NCBI GenBank assembly: GCA_018398805.1
Contig: JAGFBZ010001254.1
Coordinates: 1,426,001 to 1,490,000 of the forward strand
Reading direction: 5' to 3'
DNA from: Hirundichthys speculiger
Lineage: Eukaryota > Chordata > Actinopteri > Beloniformes > Exocoetidae
DNA length: 64,000 nt
The notes below the pieces were generated by a model. It saw only the letters and a program-made list of their open reading frames with translations. It was not told the DNA's origin and ran no database searches. The position numbers and the translations under genes were made by a program. Of the stretch, positions 63,101 through 64,000 are shown piece after piece (positions within the stretch are counted from its first letter, which is position 1; each line of letters starts with the position of its first letter).

Positions 63101-64000
63101 TAGCTGCTCTAAATTTAGAGTCTGAGGCACCCTGGTAATGAGGGTGAAGGGGCACGATCGGGCACTATACTGGCAAATGATTGCAACCCCCTGACCCTCT
63201 GCTCTACATCCACTGCATTAGCGCCACTGAGCCACTTCAGTCACACGAAAACAACAGCGTGGGTTCTGAGGAGGAGCGGCTGCTGTTGCTACCCAATGTG
63301 TCTGTTTTGAAACTTGTTTTGTCTTCTTTTTTTTTTATTTCTCTAGCCTCCTTTCAGCCATTCAGCTGGAGAAAAAAAAAAAAGAAAAAAAGAAGAAAAG
63401 TTGGTATAGTAGTGCAACTTCAATGTCACTTTGTCAGAGGAATGTTTAGCTACATGTCAGGGCTGATTATTTCTAATGCTTCAGCCAACTGTTTTAGTGC
63501 CAGCACATTCAGTAAACAACATTATTTATTTTCCACAAATTTTCAAGATTGAAACAGCATTACAAGGTTTTTGAGACTTAAATCTCTTTTGTTCTCTAGA
63601 TTTAATGTAGGGTCCACATACTGTGTGCAGAGCTTTTTCAAAGAGAAAACAGAAGAACATTTAGATGTCTGTTTGAATACATTTTCATGAACTCGAAGTT
63701 GTTTTATTTTTTTAATGCAAAGTGAGATTTAAAAAAAAAATCTATTGCAATAAAAAGCATGTCTTCTGATCACTATACACGCCAGGATAAGTATTTACAA
63801 ATGCTAATGAGACCCTCTAATGAAACCCTTTTACACTGAACGCTACTTGACCTCTTCGTATGACATGTCATGGCATGGAGAAATCTAGTATTTTACTGTA
63901 TATTCAAGCTTCAGATTGCTTTCATTTTCAACTTTGGGAAGGTCTTCTCCCTCTTTGCTAAATAGGGATAGAAGCATTATGCTAATGAGAGCTTGCCCTG
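60126..64000. other. Non-coding stretch to the end of the window, no gene seen
   Basis: No exon, RNA gene or complete mobile element was recognised. A GTAT-type tract lies at about 62239-62256, and A/T homopolymers are frequent, including an interrupted A-rich tract at 63372-63398. The 123-codon open frame at 63181-63552 contains a lysine run translated from that A-rich tract and is not credible as a gene. Confidence 0.5.

Noticed and set aside
1..64000. Bacterial or phage-type system, operons, riboswitches, terminators
   Set aside because: Composition, repeat types and lack of dense coding frames show this is eukaryotic (fish-like) non-coding DNA, so such calls would have no basis.

Overview
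The window looks like non-coding vertebrate DNA, most likely from a ray-finned (teleost) fish. The evidence is the repeat content: short retroposons ending in runs of GGATGGA, hAT-type elements with GGGCCC-rich ends, a TTAA-flanked miniature element, a decayed piggyBac transposase, a LINE fragment with a reverse-transcriptase C-terminal signature, and many AC, poly-T and poly-A tracts. I found no host protein-coding exon, tRNA or rRNA gene, CRISPR array or bacterial-type operon. All open frames are short (163 codons at most) and none shows a recognisable host domain. I read the window as a gene desert or the inside of a very long intron.

Layout. Positions 1-25,700 are poor in recognisable mobile elements, apart from a pentanucleotide array at 4.8-5.0 kb seeded on a LINE-like tail. 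This part holds single-copy DNA with several homeodomain- and TALE-rich blocks that could be conserved non-coding elements, and three CTCF-like motifs (7.7, 13.9 and 23.2 kb). Positions 25,700-35,100 are an insertion hot zone: a 175-bp hAT miniature element, a 395-bp TTAA miniature element, a 5'-truncated LINE split in frame by a 1.5-kb hAT-like element, a fragment with a TA-flanked terminus, and a tRNA-derived repeat whose head has expanded into a 49-bp minisatellite. Positions 35,100-50,980 are again mostly single-copy, with one diverged duplicated block (37.5 and 39.9 kb). At 51.0-52.2 kb a hAT-type miniature element sits inside a SINE-like retroposon, and both layers of target-site duplication are readable. 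Positions 52-64 kb hold a degenerate piggyBac transposase (minus strand, 57.9-58.7 kb), a possible Tc1-like relic, and a 5'-truncated retroposon tail with a 13-bp target duplication.

There is no set of genes working together here. The most informative content is the insertion history, the element-borne promoter-like module with paired CTCF-like motifs at 28.5-28.8 kb, and the tandem tRNA-like heads at 34.7-35.06 kb. All family assignments are by eye from sequence; none was checked against a database.
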